NCBI RefSeq assembly: GCF_900100365.1
Contig: NZ_FNKU01000001.1
Location: 620,001 to 684,000 of the forward strand
DNA: 64,000 nucleotides
Reading direction: 5' to 3'
DNA from: Pseudomonas cannabina
Lineage (GTDB): Bacteria > Pseudomonadota > Gammaproteobacteria > Pseudomonadales > Pseudomonadaceae
A model generated the notes under the pieces. The model saw nothing but the letters and a program-made list of their open reading frames with translations, was not told the origin of the DNA and did not search any database. Position 1 is the first letter of the stretch, and every line of letters starts with the position of its first letter. The position numbers and the translations under genes were made by a program. This document shows, piece by piece, positions 17,696 through 26,779 of this stretch.

Positions 17696-19169
17696 GGTTC
17701 GCTCCTGAGGCGTATTTGACCTTGCGGCCTTTGAGTTCGTAGTCAATTTCCAGCTCCTGATCGATGTGCAGTGAGACTTGCGCACCAGGCAGGACATAAA
17801 TGGCCGCGAACGCTTGTCCGTAGAGTTTGTTAACCCAGCTCGAAACATCCGTGACGCCTTGGGTCAGGATCTTTCCCATCGCCTCGTTACCAGACAAACC
17901 GGTGCTACCCAGCGTCCCAGAAGCGTTCGAGATGTAAGAGGAGGTGCTGCCCTCGGTCTTGATCAACGAGGCTGCTCCAGCACCTGCTGCGGTAATCAGG
18001 GCTTGTGAACCGATGTACTGCTGCGCATTGCTGCGTCGCTCGCCGGCGATGCACGGAATGCCGTAGGGATCACTGATCCAGCCCAGACCACCCTGGATGG
18101 GTTGTTGGTCGCCAGAGTTGTTTTGGTTGTTCTGGTTATTATTCTGCTGATTACCGCCCTGGGCTGGGGCGGGTAACGTGCGGACAGTGCCGTCGTTGAA
18201 CACGAAGGTCAGGCTTTTGATCTGCCCCCGCACGCATGAGAGGGTCCAGTCGCCGGACGCTGTACCGCTGGCCACGGCACCGGCCACGTCTGGGAGATCG
18301 ATGCCATTGGCCGTCAGGTTGTCCGGGCCGATCAGCACTTTGAAGGGGTAGGGGTCATTAACCGTCCCATCCACGGGAACCCGGCCAATCAATGCTGACA
18401 TGGCCACTGACCCCATCAACGTCGAGTTCTGAGGCAGGGTGTAGGCTCGACGTACCTTCTTACGCTCCTGTTGTTGGCCACCCATGTCATCACGAACAGA
18501 CTGTGCGCCTGTCGTCAGGGCTTTCTGGCCTCGGTCTACGGATTCGCCGAAGGCTGTAGGAAAACTGTAGCCGCTCGGAGAGACGCTCGTGCCAGCGGCG
18601 ATCGGTTTACCGTTGCTGTCCAGGGCCGTCGCGTCCTGCGGATCGATCCAAACGATGTCTGAACCGCTTGAGTCGGACTTGAACTGTTGGCCATCACCTT
18701 GCTGAACGCCCAGGCCAATCGGTAGATCCGGGTTCGTAGCGCCGGTTTGTCCCATCCGGGTCAGTTCGTCCATCTGTTTCTTGAAACCCTCCACCACGCT
18801 TTGCTGTTGCTGCTGACTGTCGAGCTTGAACTGCTCCTGGGCATTCTTCAGACGCTGCTCTACCGTCTGATCGATGTTCGCCAATCGTTGTTTGAGCGCC
18901 TCGTTGTCCTGCTTGACGGCCGAGTTCTGCGCCATCACATCGGTGATCTGCTGCTTGAGCTCGCGCCCTTCAGCCACGACCGTGCGTAGCGTGTCGCTCG
19001 GCGTGTCGCCTTCCACACCCAGAGCCTTGGCCTGTTCCGCTGTGAGTTTTGGGGCCGGTGCGTTGTCAGCCTGCTGTTCGGGTCCACCTCTCATCATCTT
19101 GATGCCGATGAACACCGTGAGCAGGAGAAGCGGAACCACCAGGTACTTGAGCAGCGGGTTACTCTTCAT
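17673..19169 (-). CDS. ICE conjugation protein, TIGR03752 family (TraB/VirB10-like)
   Basis: Core-complex scaffold candidate linking inner and outer membrane. The 498-residue protein has an N-terminal membrane segment (LLKYLVVPLLLLTVFIGI), a coiled coil rich in Gln and Lys (about residues 60-125), a Gln/Asn-rich linker, and a C-terminal beta-rich VirB10/TraB-like domain with an alpha-helical antenna-type hydrophobic stretch. ATG 19169 (MKSNPLLKY) is preferred over 19190. It overlaps the TIGR03749 gene by 11 bases. Confidence 0.87.
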   Translation of the reverse strand: MKSNPLLKYLVVPLLLLTVFIGIKMMRGGPEQQADNAPAPKLTAEQAKALGVEGDTPSDTLRTVVAEGRELKQQITDVMAQNSAVKQDNEALKQRLANIDQTVEQRLKNAQEQFKLDSQQQQQSVVEGFKKQMDELTRMGQTGATNPDLPIGLGVQQGDGQQFKSDSSGSDIVWIDPQDATALDSNGKPIAAGTSVSPSGYSFPTAFGESVDRGQKALTTGAQSVRDDMGGQQQERKKVRRAYTLPQNSTLMGSVAMSALIGRVPVDGTVNDPYPFKVLIGPDNLTANGIDLPDVAGAVASGTASGDWTLSCVRGQIKSLTFVFNDGTVRTLPAPAQGGNQQNNNQNNQNNSGDQQPIQGGLGWISDPYGIPCIAGERRSNAQQYIGSQALITAAGAGAASLIKTEGSTSSYISNASGTLGSTGLSGNEAMGKILTQGVTDVSSWVNKLYGQAFAAIYVLPGAQVSLHIDQELEIDYELKGRKVKYASGANHANANLD

Positions 19170-20082
19170 GCTTGGCTCCCCGGGTTGCACGCGGATCTGC
19201 TGGGGCGGCGGAGAACACGGTTGCTTGTGTCAGCCCGTGTCCCCGCGTGACCAGGTACAAGGTCGTAGTGTCACTGGCATCACCACGAGGTCCGAGATAC
19301 GGGTGCTGAAATGCTGCGGTCGCGAACTCACCCATCAGTTCACGAGGGTCGAGCATGACGCGCTGCGCCGTCTGATTTTGTAGCTTCACGGCGGTCACCC
19401 AAAAATCGTCCAGACGCCACGCGCCCAAGGGTGTGGCCTTCACAGGCAGAGTGGGGAGCAGGGTGGTCAGATCCAGGCGGCGATCGATCTTCACCTGGGC
19501 AATGTCGTCCACAGGCTCGACGGTGCGCAACGGTGCATAGAGCATCTGGGCTGCATAGCGGGTGAGGACGACTGGGACGGGCGTTTCTCGCTTGACCACT
19601 TCCTCTGGTTCATCATCCTCAACCTTCGAGCGACTGGTTTCCTCTGGGCTTGCGGTAGAGGACTTGCCTGAGCGTGCTGTAGCAGCCCCTCCATAGCGTG
19701 CGGATGATGTTTCACCTTCCACAATCTTCACCGGCTCCAGCGCCGGTTGATCCGTAGGTGCCTCTGTAGCCGCGATGTCGACAAGTATGATCTCGCCGGT
19801 CTTTGCGTTCTGCAGCTGGAGACGTGTCGGCTCGATCGCTTCCTTGGCAAACAGGTAGATCGCGCCGCCCGTACTCTGCACGCGCAGCTTTTCAGTCAGC
19901 GAGCGCGGGAGTCCAACACGAACATTCTGATCAACGAAGACAATGCGTTCCTGATTGATGCGCAGTGGTATTGCCAGCGGCAACCGCTCCCAGCGGAGAA
20001 TCTCCACCGCCGATGCGACTTGGGCGTTGCCAGCCAAGACCATCAGTAATGTCGAGCATGTGAGTACACGCAAAACACTCAT
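19159..20082 (-). CDS. ICE conjugation protein, TIGR03749 family (TraK/VirB9-like)
   Basis: A 307-residue exported protein with a signal peptide (MSVLRVLTCSTLLMVLAGNA, cleavage near ASAVE), a beta-rich N-terminal domain (RINQERIVFVDQNVRVGLP), an acidic Ser/Glu-rich linker and a C-terminal domain. Position and layout match the TraK/VirB9-like core component. ATG 20082 is chosen because it gives the signal peptide and overlaps the upstream stop by 4 bases. Confidence 0.86.
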   Translation of the reverse strand: MSVLRVLTCSTLLMVLAGNAQVASAVEILRWERLPLAIPLRINQERIVFVDQNVRVGLPRSLTEKLRVQSTGGAIYLFAKEAIEPTRLQLQNAKTGEIILVDIAATEAPTDQPALEPVKIVEGETSSARYGGAATARSGKSSTASPEETSRSKVEDDEPEEVVKRETPVPVVLTRYAAQMLYAPLRTVEPVDDIAQVKIDRRLDLTTLLPTLPVKATPLGAWRLDDFWVTAVKLQNQTAQRVMLDPRELMGEFATAAFQHPYLGPRGDASDTTTLYLVTRGHGLTQATVFSAAPADPRATRGAKHEE

Positions 20083-20747
20083 TTGAAAACTCCTTTCGAT
20101 GGAGCTGCGGGAGTTTCGACGTTGCCCTCGATGCGTTGTGGCGCGCCGTTGTAGCAGTCCCATGCCAAGCCGAAGGGATTGGTTTCAGGGTCGACGTCCA
20201 TGCGTACAACGTGAAGCGGGTATCGTGCGAGGGCACGCTTGACCAGCTGACCGCCGTAATACTCGTCGGCTGAGATGTCGAGCGTCACCGTCCAGTCGTC
20301 GATGGAGTTGGTCACCGTCCGCAGTTCAGGCGAGTCGCCAAAGCCTCGGCCGGGAATCTCGTAGACACCGCGGACGCGCTTGCGCAGCTCACCACTGGAC
20401 TTGCGCAGATCAAAATCGCTCTGCAGGTATTGCTTGCAAGCCGGTGTGATGTAGGCGTCCAGGCGTGTGATGTTCGTCTGATAATCCTGTTCACCGTCGA
20501 CCGGCCAGCGGTTCATTTGCTGAAAGATGTACAGGCCAAAGGCGTACACCGACTGAGGAGGGATGTCCCACCAAAGGCGTGTGCTGCCGGAACGCAGGTC
20601 GGGCGGAACGTGAATGGTCATGTTCTGCGGTGCTCGATACCAGCCGATACCCAGCCCCAAGGCCAGGAGCGCCAGCAGGACGATGGCCATCCTCAAACTG
20701 GTGATGTGCGCTCGCTGCGAGTCGGCCAGCTTTAAATAACGGCTCAT
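20079..20747 (-). CDS. ICE conjugation protein, TIGR03746 family (TraE/VirB8-like)
   Basis: A 222-residue bitopic inner-membrane protein with one N-terminal membrane helix (MAIVLLALLALGLGIGWY) and a periplasmic VirB8/TraE-like domain (SVYAFGLYIFQQMNRWP, later DDWTVTLDISADEYYGG). ATG 20747 overlaps the upstream stop in an ATGA. The longer frame from 21029 runs through the TIGR03750 gene and is rejected. Confidence 0.87.
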   Translation of the reverse strand: MSRYLKLADSQRAHITSLRMAIVLLALLALGLGIGWYRAPQNMTIHVPPDLRSGSTRLWWDIPPQSVYAFGLYIFQQMNRWPVDGEQDYQTNITRLDAYITPACKQYLQSDFDLRKSSGELRKRVRGVYEIPGRGFGDSPELRTVTNSIDDWTVTLDISADEYYGGQLVKRALARYPLHVVRMDVDPETNPFGLAWDCYNGAPQRIEGNVETPAAPSKGVFK

Positions 20748-21136
20748 TGTTGCGCCCTCCGACGGCACGTCCAGTTGCCCGATCGGATGACCAGATTGGC
20801 GTTGTTGTATGACGTAGGACCGAGTGTGGCGAGCCGCAGCTGCAACGTGCGGTAGAACCAGGTCTCCGGTCGACCGCGTTTGAGGCGTCGCAAGACCCGA
20901 GCTGCGACGAGCAGCCCCAATGTTCCTCCGATGAGTGCGCAGACCACGGGCATGGATGGAGTGATCACGAAGGCCAACGGCAGCCCCATCACAAAGCCAA
21001 ACCCGCTGCAGCCAAAAACGGTCACCCACATCTCATCCGCCGTAAGACCGCCAATCACCACGGGCTGGTTATTCAAGCGACTGGGCAGAAAACGCAGGGT
21101 TCCGTCTTCATGCTGATCGTGCTGAAGCTCAGACAT
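20744..21136 (-). CDS. ICE conjugation protein, TIGR03750 family (TraL-like)
   Basis: A 130-residue inner-membrane protein with the family pattern FLPSRLNNQPVVIGGLTADE, two membrane helices (about residues 35-75), a basic cytoplasmic loop and a short C-terminal part. It is probably a TraL/VirB3-like partner of the VirB4-type ATPase. It ends 4 bases into the TIGR03746 gene and starts 15 bases below the TIGR03745 gene. Confidence 0.86.
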   Translation of the reverse strand: MSELQHDQHEDGTLRFLPSRLNNQPVVIGGLTADEMWVTVFGCSGFGFVMGLPLAFVITPSMPVVCALIGGTLGLLVAARVLRRLKRGRPETWFYRTLQLRLATLGPTSYNNANLVIRSGNWTCRRRAQQ

Positions 21137-21151
21137 GGAAGCCTCTACGAC

Positions 21152-21520
21152 TTAAAGGATGTTAGACGCGGTGGTGACCAGGTAGATCGTGACGCCAATC
21201 AAGCAGACGCCGACGACAGCGGTGCTGCCCAGATCGGCCCATTTGGCCTTGCCCATGTGGATTTCGTGATAGACGCCCAGGGCATGTCGGCCCACCAGAA
21301 TGATGCCGAACGCGCACAGGCATAAGCCCAGCAGCGTGAAGCCGTCGAAGGCGTAGTTTTGGAACGTCTGCAGGAAGCTGGTCCCTGTGCCGCGCGTGGG
21401 GGCTTGGGCACCCGGTAGCGCTGCAAAACTACTACCGGGGGTGGCAGCCATCAGCAGGACCGGATAAGGCCGATGTTTCAAAAAGGTACGTGCCTGGGTG
21501 AACAATGAAAGCAGCGTCAT
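21152..21520 (-). CDS. ICE membrane protein, TIGR03745 family
   Basis: A 122-residue protein with a signal-like hydrophobic start, a linker, and two membrane helices (FDGFTLLGLCLCAFGIILVG and TAVVGVCLIGVTIYLV). It resembles TraA/VirB2-type pilin-like subunits in size and layout, but that role is inferred. It lies between the TIGR03758 and TIGR03750 genes as in other PFGI-1-type elements. Confidence 0.84.
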   Translation of the reverse strand: MTLLSLFTQARTFLKHRPYPVLLMAATPGSSFAALPGAQAPTRGTGTSFLQTFQNYAFDGFTLLGLCLCAFGIILVGRHALGVYHEIHMGKAKWADLGSTAVVGVCLIGVTIYLVTTASNIL

Positions 21521-21539
21521 CTTTATCTCCTGTGAAAAA

Positions 21540-21779
21540 TCAACTCAACAACATGAAAGTCATGATCATGAACAGCACCGCCCAGCGAGCGGCAGCGACT
21601 GCCGCCGCCGGAGCTGCCAGGTTTCGGGTAGCCCAGCCGCGATAAATGCTTGAAAACACCCAGACGCCCCACAGCAGGAGGATCCCCACTGCAATTCCGG
21701 TCCACAGCGTGTTGCTGCTGGCAGGCGTAAAGCCCGCCGCCGCCTGGAAGGCGCTGATCTGGGTGGAGGACATCGTCAT
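21540..21779 (-). CDS. ICE membrane protein, TIGR03758 family
   Basis: A 79-residue protein with two membrane helices (about residues 28-45 and 60-78), matching the size and place of the TIGR03758 family in the transfer operon. Its start overlaps the RAQPRD gene by 4 bases. A longer overlapping frame at 21523-21966 is a shadow. Confidence 0.82.
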   Translation of the reverse strand: MTMSSTQISAFQAAAGFTPASSNTLWTGIAVGILLLWGVWVFSSIYRGWATRNLAAPAAAVAAARWAVLFMIMTFMLLS

Positions 21780-22138
21780 GGCGTGTGATCACCGCTGACG
21801 TTGTACTGGCCTGATATCTCGACGGGGTCGCGGGGCTGTGCGCGGGACGGCGACAGGTAGTCCTGCAAACCTTGGCGGATGCGCGCGATGTCGCTGACCA
21901 ACCGGGGATAGTCCAGGTGATAGCGTTGGGCCGGGTCTTGTGGAAGATCGACACTGCGTTGCGCAACGGCCTCGAGCGCGTTGAGCTGGCGAATCATCAC
22001 TTCCACATTGGCTTGTTCAGAAGCCGTGCCGGCTGCCTGGGCATACGTGGAGAGCATCGGTGTGCATAGGAGGACTGCGGTCAAGCAGATCTGCACACGT
22101 GAAGACGTTGATCTGAGCACGGGGGGATTGAAGTTCAC
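21776..22138 (-). CDS. RAQPRD-family ICE protein
   Basis: A 120-residue exported protein with a signal peptide (cleavage near AQAAG) and the signature R-A-Q-P-R-D in LSPSRAQPRDPVEI near residue 100, which gives the family its name. The mature part is helical with YPRLVSDIARIRQGLQDYL. It is the most upstream unbroken gene of the operon that runs leftward to the VirB4-type ATPase. Confidence 0.9.
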   Translation of the reverse strand: MNFNPPVLRSTSSRVQICLTAVLLCTPMLSTYAQAAGTASEQANVEVMIRQLNALEAVAQRSVDLPQDPAQRYHLDYPRLVSDIARIRQGLQDYLSPSRAQPRDPVEISGQYNVSGDHTP

Positions 22139-22217
22139 GTCGCGGGCCTTGGATGCTGTGGGAATCTATGTCCACAGCATGACCAAGGGCCGAGTTTGAA
22201 TCAGTACGAAACCCTTT

Positions 22218-22550
22218 TTAGGTCTGAGAGGGTTTATCCAAACGGGTCGGTGTGACAATGCTGCGTTTAAATAAGAAAAGGAACCCGGTACTGATTGCAT
22301 ACCCAACCGCCCAGGCCTGGGCGTTTTGATTACCAAATCGTTCGTGGCCACGATTGATCGGCTGAACGCTGACCAGCTCCCACCCCTCTCGACCGTAGCG
22401 GTTCAATACGTCGAGAGTCTCAGGGTTGCTTAAGTAACCTTGAATATCCGGTTCGGTCGTCTCATCTGTCGACTTGAACATCAGCACGCCGCTGGTCACG
22501 GTTTTATAGGGCAGGGGGACGAAGGTCTGGGTGTATTCAAAGAGTGTCAT
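22218..22550 (-). CDS. DUF4177-like small protein of the ICE
   Basis: A 110-residue protein. ATG 22550 (MTLFEYTQTFVPLPYKT) gives a compact fold with LDVLNRYGREGWELVSVQP in the middle; that GWELVSV pattern is typical of DUF4177 proteins. A hydrophobic segment (WAVGYAISTGFLFLFKR) lies near the C-terminus. The longer frame from 22631 enters an IS relic and is rejected. Function unknown. It is the last ICE gene before the second cargo island. Confidence 0.7.
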   Translation of the reverse strand: MTLFEYTQTFVPLPYKTVTSGVLMFKSTDETTEPDIQGYLSNPETLDVLNRYGREGWELVSVQPINRGHERFGNQNAQAWAVGYAISTGFLFLFKRSIVTPTRLDKPSQT

Positions 22551-22586
22551 AGGATACCAACTGCAAGGTGGGGTGATCGGACAGAT

Positions 22587-22661
22587 CATCATCGAAAAGC
22601 TCGGCGATTGGTGTCCGGGAATTTTGCCCAATCAGGAAGTCTTTTTCAGAATTTCCCTTGA
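22587..22661 (-). mobile_element. Relic of an IS5-family element end
   Basis: About 75 bases match, in reverse, the left end of the complete element at 25582-25656, from its terminal bases through the transposase start. The rest of the element is gone. Confidence 0.8.
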
Positions 22662-23005
22662 GTGGTGTTTAAGACGGATTCGGGTCCACGCAGTTAACGC
22701 AATCCTCGCCCAGTATCGCGTCGGCAGGTAGGGCGAGCTGAGGGCGAAGCAACTGTCGTATCCTACTGAATCCACTTTGCCCATCAGAAAGCTTCAGTCG
22801 CGCGCGATGAGTACCAAACGCCATCATTATTGACGGGCATAGCGCCTTTGCATATGGCTCATTCAGGCGCTAACAACTCCACCATGGCCTTTATTTTTCG
22901 AGATATGGGGGAATAACGGAACCCATCAGCACAAGCGCACCACGAACGTAACACTTAAAGTGCCCAGATCACCGCTCCCTTTATTGCGCATTAAGAAATT
23001 ACCCG
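22662..23005. other. Upstream region of the exporter, no gene seen
   Basis: No coding region that I can support. Its one clear signal is the hrp box at 22918-22946. Confidence 0.6.
22918..22946 (+). promoter_or_regulatory. hrp box (HrpL promoter) of the MFS exporter gene
   Basis: GGAACC-N16-CCACGAA, a perfect match to the HrpL consensus, 75 bases before the exporter start at 23021. Confidence 0.9.
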
Positions 23006-24194
23006 ATGGAAACGTTTTTTATGGCTTTATCGAACCGTCCGGAAATCATCGATACCGCTGATGGCCATTCCCTTTCCAACTCAGACAACAGCGATCTTGG
23101 TAGCAATTGGCAGGTGCGTTTCTGGATGATTTTCTCCGGTCAAACTCTTTCCCTGATCGGCTCCGGGCTGACCCAGTTCGTTCTCCTTTGGTGGATTACA
23201 GACACAACGGGTAGTCTGGCAGCGCTGGCAACCGCTGGGGTCGTAGCGCTCTTGCCACAGGCGCTGATCAGCCCTCTGGGAGGCATATTTGCTGACCGCT
23301 ACAGTCGCCGCGTGTTGATGATTGCCACCGATATGATCAGCGCGCTGTGCATGTCGATATTGATCGTACTGTTTCTTACCGAGCGTGTTGAACTGTGGCA
23401 CATTTACTGGATGATGTTCGTACGCAGCGCGATGCAGGCGTTCCAGACGCCGGCCGCATCGGCTAGTGTTGCTATGCTTGTGCCACGCAGTTTTTTACCC
23501 CGTGCAGCGGGTTTGAGTCAGGCCATGCAGGGAATAAGCCTGGTTGCTGCCGCACCGCTAGGCGCGCTCGCTATCAGCATGATCCCGCTGGGATGGGCAC
23601 TGTCCATCGATGTGGTGACAGCACTATTGGGCTGCTTGCCGTTGTTGCGCTACCGTATTCCCCAGGCATCCAATAGCAACCGCACGGGCCTATCAACTCT
23701 AAGGAGTGAGTTTCGCGATGGCTTGCATTTGATCTGGAGTCACCCTGGCTTGCGCCGCCTCTATGCGTTGATGGGGGCCGTGGTACTTGTGATTATGCCT
23801 TCGTTCACATTGGTGCCATTGTTGGTCAAAGAGCACTTCGGGGGTGGTGCGCCGCACGTTGCGTTTATTGATGCGATGGCAGGCGCTGGCATGTTGGTAG
23901 GGGGCGTAGTTGTGGCGCTATTTGCGCCTCGCCAGCCAGTCACATGGATCCTCTGGGGCTTCGCTACCTCATGTTTCGCGCTAGCATTAACAGGTCTGAT
24001 GCCGGCCGACCTCTTCAACATCGCCGCAGTGTGTTGGATGGTTAGTGGCATGTCCTTCATTCTAGGCGATGCCCCAATGACTGCATTGCTGCAAAGCAGC
24101 ATCCCCAATCACCTGCAAGGGCGTGGTCTTTCGTTGCTGAATATGGTCATGGGGCTAGCCGCTCCACTAGGTTTGGCACTGACAACTCCACTAG

Positions 24195-24293
24195 GGAGAC
24201 GCTGATTTATTCTAAAACCCAGCTGTTGCCCCCAGATAAATCAAGGCCTCCAGAGCGTTGCAGGGACGAAAAATCGAATAAATCAGCGGCTCC
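24195..24293 (-). mobile_element. MITE copy 3 (TSD CTAG)
   Basis: 99 bp between CTAG at 24191-24194 and 24294-24297. It is the first element of the array inside the exporter gene. Confidence 0.95.
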
Positions 24294-24297
24294 CTAG

Positions 24298-24397
24298 GGA
24301 AGGTCTGAAAAAGCCTTTTCTTCAAAAGTCGAAGCCAGTAAATACAGGCGCTCCAGCCCGGTTCCTCTCCAAAAAAATGGGCTTTTTCAGAGGATAC
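24298..24397. mobile_element. Second MITE type, 100 bp, related to the neighbouring IS5 element
   Basis: Left end GGAAGGTCTGAAAAAGCC; right end, reversed, GTATCCTCTGAAAAAGCC. It is bounded by CTAG on the left, and on the right by a CTAG into which the next element inserted. Its ends resemble those of the IS5 element at 25582-26775. Confidence 0.7.
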
Positions 24398-24400
24398 CTA

Positions 24401-25578
24401 GAGGGTGTAGACAAAATCATGTAGTGAGTCGGCGCGCGAGTATTCGAGCCTCGGCCAACCAAACCCATGCCTCGCTTACCGCAAAAAGGCGATCATGATG
24501 CATGATCAGTCGCCGAGCTCTCTCATTCCAGGCATGAGTTCGCTCCACTACCCATCGCTTGGGCATGACCACAAATCCAGTCTGAACAGGCTCCACGGAA
24601 AATAGATCGCCTTGTTCAGAGTGCCATTGCCCTGTTCTTCTGTTATTCGGGCCACGGATCACTTGAACATCGATAGCGTGCAGTTGATGGGTGCGCTGTG
24701 CCCATTTTCCTGCGTACGCACTATCAACAAAAAGCGTGCTCAGTGACGGATATTTTTCCTTCGAGTACGCCACCGCATCATCCGCCGCGTCACGATCCTG
24801 CACGCTTGCAGCACTGATACTGACAGCCAGCAGCAGGCCCAATGTATCGACAATCAGACTTCGTTTACGCCCCTTCACTTTTTTGCCTGCGTCGTAGCCG
24901 CTGTCACCGCCTTGAGGAGAACTGCGGGTCGACTGTGAATCCAGGATCGCTGCTGACGGGCTGTCAGCGCGTTCTTCCCGCTCACGCCATTGAGCTCGCA
25001 AGCGATCATGCATTTGCTCGAACTTGCCTTGAGCGCTCCACCGGCGGAACGTTTTGTAGACATTGTCCCAATGAGGAAAATCGCGGGGTAGCATTCGCCA
25101 TGAGCACCCCGTGCGTACGACATAGCAACAGGCTTCCAGCAACGTGCGCCGAGAGTGAAGCGGTGGCACTCCTCGTCCGCCCTGGCTTTCAAACAGGTCG
25201 GCGACCAGTGCCCACTCGGTATCTGTCAAGCAACTCGGATATAGCTGCTCCGGCAGTTGGCGGCGGTGGGTTTCATTGTAGCCATAGGCTTTATTAGGTT
25301 CAGGTGACTGAAAACTTCCCTTGGCCCGCTGCTTTACACGCGTAATCCCTGCCATTTTCAACGCTTTTGCAAAGGTGTCGGGATGCGCAGTGATACCGGT
25401 TTCGGCGAAGAATACGAGCGCCAATTCGGCCTGGCTGGAATAGGGCTGTGCATGAGCGAGTTTCACCAGCACGGGATAGTGCTCGGCGGCAATCGAGCGA
25501 GGACGTCCGGTTTTAGGCATGGCTTGAGGGCTATTCAGACAAGGGAGTGAAAGTTTAATTTATTTTGTCTACACCCTC
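24401..25578 (-). mobile_element. IS5-superfamily insertion sequence, 1,178 bp (TA duplication)
   Basis: Ends GAGGGTGTAGACAAAAT and its reverse complement. It is flanked by TA at 24399-24400 and 25579-25580, so it entered the centre of a CTAG. Confidence 0.88.
24417..25520 (-). CDS. IS5-superfamily (IS427-like) DDE transposase
   Basis: A 367-residue transposase, apparently intact. A helix-turn-helix-type N-terminal segment (TGRPRSIAAEHYPVLVKLA) precedes the DDE core: LDSQSTRSS, then LFVDSAYAGKW, and WVVERTHAWNERARR with the last acidic residue. It is encoded opposite to the host exporter gene and almost fills its element. Confidence 0.88.
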   Translation of the reverse strand: MPKTGRPRSIAAEHYPVLVKLAHAQPYSSQAELALVFFAETGITAHPDTFAKALKMAGITRVKQRAKGSFQSPEPNKAYGYNETHRRQLPEQLYPSCLTDTEWALVADLFESQGGRGVPPLHSRRTLLEACCYVVRTGCSWRMLPRDFPHWDNVYKTFRRWSAQGKFEQMHDRLRAQWREREERADSPSAAILDSQSTRSSPQGGDSGYDAGKKVKGRKRSLIVDTLGLLLAVSISAASVQDRDAADDAVAYSKEKYPSLSTLFVDSAYAGKWAQRTHQLHAIDVQVIRGPNNRRTGQWHSEQGDLFSVEPVQTGFVVMPKRWVVERTHAWNERARRLIMHHDRLFAVSEAWVWLAEARILARRLTT

Positions 25579-25581
25579 TAG

Positions 25582-26775
25582 GGAAACTCTGAAAAAGACT
25601 TCCTAATTTGGCAAAATCTCCGGACACCAGTCGCCGAGCTTTTCGATGATGAAACAGATGACCTTCGCCGACGCCGAGTATGCCGGCAAGCGCAAGCAGA
25701 CCCGTAAGGAATTGTTCCTGATCGAGATGGATCAGGTGGTGCCCTGGAAAGGTTTGATTGCCCTGATTGAGCCCTATTATCCAAAAGGAGAAGGTGGCCG
25801 GCCCGCCTACCCACTGATGGCGATGCTGCGTGTTCATCTGATGCAGAACTGGTTCGGCTACAGCGATCCGGCGATGGAAGAAGCGCTGTATGAGACGACC
25901 ATCCTGCGTCAGTTTTCAGGCCTGAGCCTGGAGCGCATTCCAGACGAAACCACCATTCTCAACTTCCGTCGTCTGCTGGAAAAGCACGAGTTGGCGACCG
26001 GGATTCTCGGCGTAATTAATGGTTATCTGGGCGACCGTGGCTTGTCGTTGCGTCAAGGCACCATCGTCGATGCCACGCTGATTCACGCGCCCAGTTCGAC
26101 CAAGAACAAGGATGGCAAACGCGATCCTGAGATGCATCAAACCAAGAAAGGTAACCAGTACTATTTCGGCGCCAAGGCTCACATCGGCGCCGACGACGAG
26201 TCAGGCCTGGTGCACAGCGTGGTAGTAACAGCGGCCAATGTGGCAGACGTCACGCAGGTTGCCAAACTGCTGCACGGCGAGGAAAACGTAGTCTGCGCCG
26301 ACGCAGGTTACACCGGGGTCGAGAAGCGCGAAGAACACGCTGGGCGCAAGGTCATTTGGCAGATTGCCGCCCGCCGCAGCACTTACAAAAAGCACGGAAA
26401 ACGCAGTATTTTGTACAAGGCGACCCGCAAAATCGAGAAGGCCAAGGCCCAGGTTCGCGCCAAGGTCGAGCATCCGTTTCGGGTCATCAAACGCCAGTTT
26501 GGCTATGAAAAAGTGCGCTTTCGGGGCTTGGCCAAGAACACCGCGCAGATGGTGACGTTGTTCGCCCTGTCAAACCTGTGGATGGCCCGCCAACATTTGT
26601 TGGCGAGCGCAGGAGAGGTGCGCGTGTAATGCAAGAAATGGTTACCGCAAAAGGCTTTGCAGCGGCCGAAAGAGCTGAAAAGCGAAGATAATTGAGCAAA
26701 TTTCGACATGCATCGTTTTTTGAAAAGTGCTGAGGACTCGGTAGCCGGAAAACATCCGGCTACTTCAGACCTTCC
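25582..26775 (+). mobile_element. IS5-family insertion sequence, 1,194 bp (TSD CTAG)
   Basis: Left end GGAAACTCTGAAAAAGACTT; right end, reversed, GGAAGGTCTGAAGTAGCCGG. CTAG stands on both sides. Relics of the same element occur at 22587-22661 and about 29206-29844. Confidence 0.88.
25646..26629 (+). CDS. IS5-family transposase
   Basis: A 327-residue intact DDE transposase of the IS5 group: start FADAEYAGKRKQTR, the GRPAYPLMAMLRVHLMQ segment, then DDE residues in TIVDATLIHAP, VCADAGYTGVEKR and the C-terminal KVEHPFRVIKRQFG. About two thirds of its length aligns by eye with the product of the 27639 element, but its ends differ. Confidence 0.92.
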   Translation: MMKQMTFADAEYAGKRKQTRKELFLIEMDQVVPWKGLIALIEPYYPKGEGGRPAYPLMAMLRVHLMQNWFGYSDPAMEEALYETTILRQFSGLSLERIPDETTILNFRRLLEKHELATGILGVINGYLGDRGLSLRQGTIVDATLIHAPSSTKNKDGKRDPEMHQTKKGNQYYFGAKAHIGADDESGLVHSVVVTAANVADVTQVAKLLHGEENVVCADAGYTGVEKREEHAGRKVIWQIAARRSTYKKHGKRSILYKATRKIEKAKAQVRAKVEHPFRVIKRQFGYEKVRFRGLAKNTAQMVTLFALSNLWMARQHLLASAGEVRV

Positions 26776-26779
26776 CTAG

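Noticed and set aside
20079..21029. Longer start for the TIGR03746 gene
   Set aside because: It would overlap the whole TIGR03750 gene; ATG 20747 gives the ATGA junction and membrane helix.
22281..22310. A further hrp box (GGAACC present)
   Set aside because: The second half reads CCCAACC, not CCACNNA, and it lies inside a coding region on the other strand.
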